From contig NZ_CP186693.1 of the NCBI RefSeq assembly GCF_049532985.1, positions 3,162,001 through 3,226,000 of the forward strand: a stretch of 64,000 nucleotides of DNA. Reading direction: 5' to 3'. The stretch comes from Promicromonospora sp049532985 (GTDB lineage: Bacteria > Actinomycetota > Actinomycetes > Actinomycetales > Cellulomonadaceae). The notes under the pieces were generated by a model that was given only the letters and a program-made list of their open reading frames with translations, was not told the origin of the DNA and did not search any database. Below, in pieces: positions 61,838-64,000 of the stretch. The translations under genes and the position numbers were made by a program. Position 1 is the stretch's first letter, and every line of letters begins with the position of its first letter.

Positions 61838-62644
61838 CTACGGCGTGAGCCGCAGCGCGTTGACGAAGAACCGCTGGAACGACAGGAACAGCACCACCGT
61901 GGGCACCGAGGCCACGAGGCCGGCCGCGAGGATGACCGGCGGGCCCAGGCCGGAGTACTGGCCGTTGAGCTCGGCCAGCGCCGCCATGAGCGGGCGCACG
62001 TTCGGGCTCGTGGACAGCGTGATGCCGAACAGCAGGTCGTTCCACGTGGCGAGGAACTGGAACAGGAACGCCGCGACCATCGCGCCGCGCGCCAGCGGAA
62101 GGTGGATGCGCAGGAACATCGTGAACCAGCCGGCACCGTCGAGCTGCGCGGCCTCCCGCATCTCCTTCGGCGCCGTGGTCAGGTAGTTGCGCACCACGAA
62201 GAACGCGAACGGCACCGCGAGCGCCGCGTAGATCAGCACCATGCCGTACTGCGTGTCGTACAGGGAGGTGGCGGCGTACGCGTTGAACAGCGGCGACAGG
62301 AAGACCTGCAGCGGCAGGAGCGTGCCGGCGTAGATGAGCCAGAACCAGAGCACCGGGCGGCGCACGGGCATGACCACCACGGCGAACGAGGCCAGGGCGG
62401 CCACCACCACGGCGATGAACGCGGAGCCGGCGGAGTACAGCAGGGTGTTCCACATCGCCTGGCCGATGTCGGCCGTGCGGAATGCCGTGGCGATGTTGTC
62501 CGCCAGGGCGAACGAGGTGAACCACCAGCGGGGTCCCACGTACTCGTCGGCCGCCGTGAAGGCGTTCACCACCACGAGATAGGTGGGCAGCAGCCACAGC
62601 AGTGCCACGGCCACCAGGAGCGCGTTGCGCAGACGTCGGGTCAT
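61838..62644 (-). CDS. Sugar ABC transporter permease (MalG type)
   Basis: The 268-residue protein has six membrane segments and the EAA loop (EMREAAQLDGAGWFTMFLRIHLPLARGA). It is part of the mannan operon and sits 49 bp before the GH38 gene. Confidence 0.9.
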   Translation of the reverse strand: MTRRLRNALLVAVALLWLLPTYLVVVNAFTAADEYVGPRWWFTSFALADNIATAFRTADIGQAMWNTLLYSAGSAFIAVVVAALASFAVVVMPVRRPVLWFWLIYAGTLLPLQVFLSPLFNAYAATSLYDTQYGMVLIYAALAVPFAFFVVRNYLTTAPKEMREAAQLDGAGWFTMFLRIHLPLARGAMVAAFLFQFLATWNDLLFGITLSTSPNVRPLMAALAELNGQYSGLGPPVILAAGLVASVPTVVLFLSFQRFFVNALRLTP

Positions 62645-62657
62645 CGCGGGCCTTCTC

Positions 62658-63533
62658 TCAGTCGTCGGAGCGCAGCTGGCGCCGCAGGTAGATCCAGGAC
62701 GCGGCGAGCACGATCACGGTGAGCACCACCGCGACGGCGGCGCCGTAGCCGTACCGGCTCAGGGTGAAGGTCTGCCGGTACATCGTCAGCGCGAGCGTCT
62801 CCGAGGCGGTGCCCGGGCCGCCGCGGGTCAGCAGCCAGACGATGTCGAACGTCTTGAGGCTGCCGACCAGCGAGATGCCGATCACGACGATGCTGATCGG
62901 CCGGAGCTGCGGCAGGATCACGTCGCGCAGCAGCCGGAACCCGCCGGCGCCGTCGAGCCGGCCCGCCTCGATGGTCTCGGCGGGGATGGCCTGCAGACCC
63001 ACCAGGAACAGGATCATGTTCGCGCCGGTGGCCTGCCACGTGGTGGCCAGGATCATCGCGACCGTGTTGGTGGGCCACTCCAGCAGCCACGGCTGCTCCA
63101 GCGCCGACAGGCCCAGCAGACCCAGGATCGCGTTGACCCCGCCGTCCGTCTGGAGCATGAAGTTCCACAGGATCGCGGTGACCGATCCCGACAGCGCGTA
63201 GGGCAGCACCACGGCGAACCGCGCGAACCGGCCCCAGCCCGAGCTGTTGGTCGCCACCGCGATGAGCAGGCCCAGCAGCACCGGCAGCAGCAGGGTGCCC
63301 AGGGTCCAGATGCCGGTGTTCAGCAGGGACCGCAGGAACGACTCGTCGGTGACCAGGGTCGCGTAGTTGTCCAGGCCCACCCAGGTGCGCGACAGGCCGT
63401 CGTCGCTGAAGAAGCTGCGGTACACGGTGAACAGGAACGGCAGCACGAGCAGGGCGCCGACCAGCGCCACGGCGGGCGCGATGAACAGGGCGGCGGGGCC
63501 ACGGGTGGCCCACGGGGCGGCACGGTTGCTCAC
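62658..63533 (-). CDS. Sugar ABC transporter permease (MalF type)
   Basis: The 291-residue protein has six membrane segments and the EAA loop (TIEAGRLDGAGGFRLLRDVILPQLR). GTG 63533 overlaps the stop of the binding-protein gene, so the two are coupled. It pairs with the permease at 61838-62644. Confidence 0.9.
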   Translation of the reverse strand: MSNRAAPWATRGPAALFIAPAVALVGALLVLPFLFTVYRSFFSDDGLSRTWVGLDNYATLVTDESFLRSLLNTGIWTLGTLLLPVLLGLLIAVATNSSGWGRFARFAVVLPYALSGSVTAILWNFMLQTDGGVNAILGLLGLSALEQPWLLEWPTNTVAMILATTWQATGANMILFLVGLQAIPAETIEAGRLDGAGGFRLLRDVILPQLRPISIVVIGISLVGSLKTFDIVWLLTRGGPGTASETLALTMYRQTFTLSRYGYGAAVAVVLTVIVLAASWIYLRRQLRSDD

Positions 63534-64000
63534 AGCGACCACATCTCCCACTCGACGTCGGCCCGTTCCTGCATGCGCGCCAGGGTGGTGCGGGCGCTCG
63601 CGGCGGAGGGGGCGGCCATGAACGCGCTGAGCTCCTGGACGTTGCCCTCGATGAGGGCGGGCGGGGAGGCCTCCCAGTAGCGCGTGGCCAGGACGGGATC
63701 GGCCTGCGCGACCTGGCGCGCCAGGTCACGCACGGGCTGGACCGGCGGCAGCGCCGCAGCGTTCGCGGACAGGTCGTTGAGGAAGTCCACCCACACCTGC
63801 TGGGCGTCCGTGCTGAGCCAGTCGCCGGCCACGGCCAGCGCCTCGGACCTCTTGTGGGCGTTCTCCGACACGGCCAGGGCCCCGCTCTCCGTGATGACGG
63901 CGGCCGGGGCGGCCGGGTCGACCTGCGGCAGCAGGAACAGCCCGAACGTCTCCTCGTCGAGCCCCGCCTGGGTGTAGCTGGCGGCCTGCCACGTGCCGTA
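63530..64000 (-). CDS. Sugar ABC transporter substrate-binding protein, C-terminal part (cut by window edge)
   Basis: The open frame gives the last ~156 residues of a solute-binding protein: LDEETFGLFLLPQVDP, VITESGALAVSENAHKRSEAL, and WVDFLNDLSANAAALPPVQPV. The N-terminus with its lipoprotein signal lies to the right of the window. It is the first gene in the mannan operon that is seen here. The importer lacks an ATPase gene in the window, as is usual in actinobacteria. Confidence 0.85.
   Translation of the reverse strand, partial: YGTWQAASYTQAGLDEETFGLFLLPQVDPAAPAAVITESGALAVSENAHKRSEALAVAGDWLSTDAQQVWVDFLNDLSANAAALPPVQPVRDLARQVAQADPVLATRYWEASPPALIEGNVQELSAFMAAPSAASARTTLARMQERADVEWEMWSL

Noticed and set aside
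58297..61848. 1183-residue plus-strand frame
   Set aside because: It is the antisense shadow of the GH76 and GH38 genes, rich in Gly, Arg and Val with no domain. Other long opposite-strand frames in this high-GC DNA were set aside for the same reason.

Overview
The window is high-GC DNA with actinobacterial signatures: GTG starts, leaderless promoters, an F420-type reductase fold, a Tat-exported glycoside hydrolase and many MarR/MerR/TetR/LacI regulators. Gene content fits a Cellulomonadales or Promicromonosporaceae-like genus such as Cellulosimicrobium or Isoptericola. That placement is an inference from gene content, not from a marker-gene search.

About 1-25.8 kb is accessory. It opens with a leftward, lower-GC operon that runs off the left edge: two ABC exporter half-transporters, an NDK-like protein and a nucleotidyltransferase. 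A 1763-residue MobF relaxase with helicase and primase-like regions follows, then an unrecognised 472-residue protein. Two direct copies of a ~180 bp sequence (13749-13932 and 23306-23488) each hold the 3' half of a tRNA-Gly-like gene, flanked by GGCCCTTA/TTAGGGCC-type repeats, and look like integrase attachment sites. They bracket a ~9.5 kb cargo: a truncated tyrosine integrase, a PLP enzyme, an XRE regulator, an HAD protein, an albusnodin-type lasso peptide cluster (precursor, cyclase, B protein, GNAT acetyltransferase), and a two-gene operon coding for a 2TM SAVED-like effector and an mCpol (minimal CRISPR polymerase), which resembles Panoptes-type anti-phage systems. Beyond the second copy lie a broken IS5-type transposase, an F420-type DUF385 protein, a small secreted protein and a relic of a relaxase C-terminus.

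From about 25.8 kb to the right edge the DNA looks like ordinary chromosome: a LacI-controlled sugar ABC importer (25.9-30.2 kb); luciferase-like flavin oxidoreductases with MarR regulators and an FMN reductase (30.2-34.2 and 39.9-43.1 kb); MerR regulators, a CPBP protease, an S9 peptidase and a pirin; an orphan OmpR-type response regulator beside a family 2 glycosyltransferase and an LASTG micropeptide (43.5-45.8 kb); argS and a PNPOx-like protein; a MerR/esterase pair; a CorC-type protein; two TetR-controlled divergons; cutA; and an alpha-mannan utilisation locus (56.1-64.0 kb) with LacI, GH76, GH38 and an ABC importer cut by the right edge.

The lasso cluster and the mCpol operon are the parts most worth follow-up. 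Both lie inside the att-bounded cargo, so they probably arrived on a mobile element.
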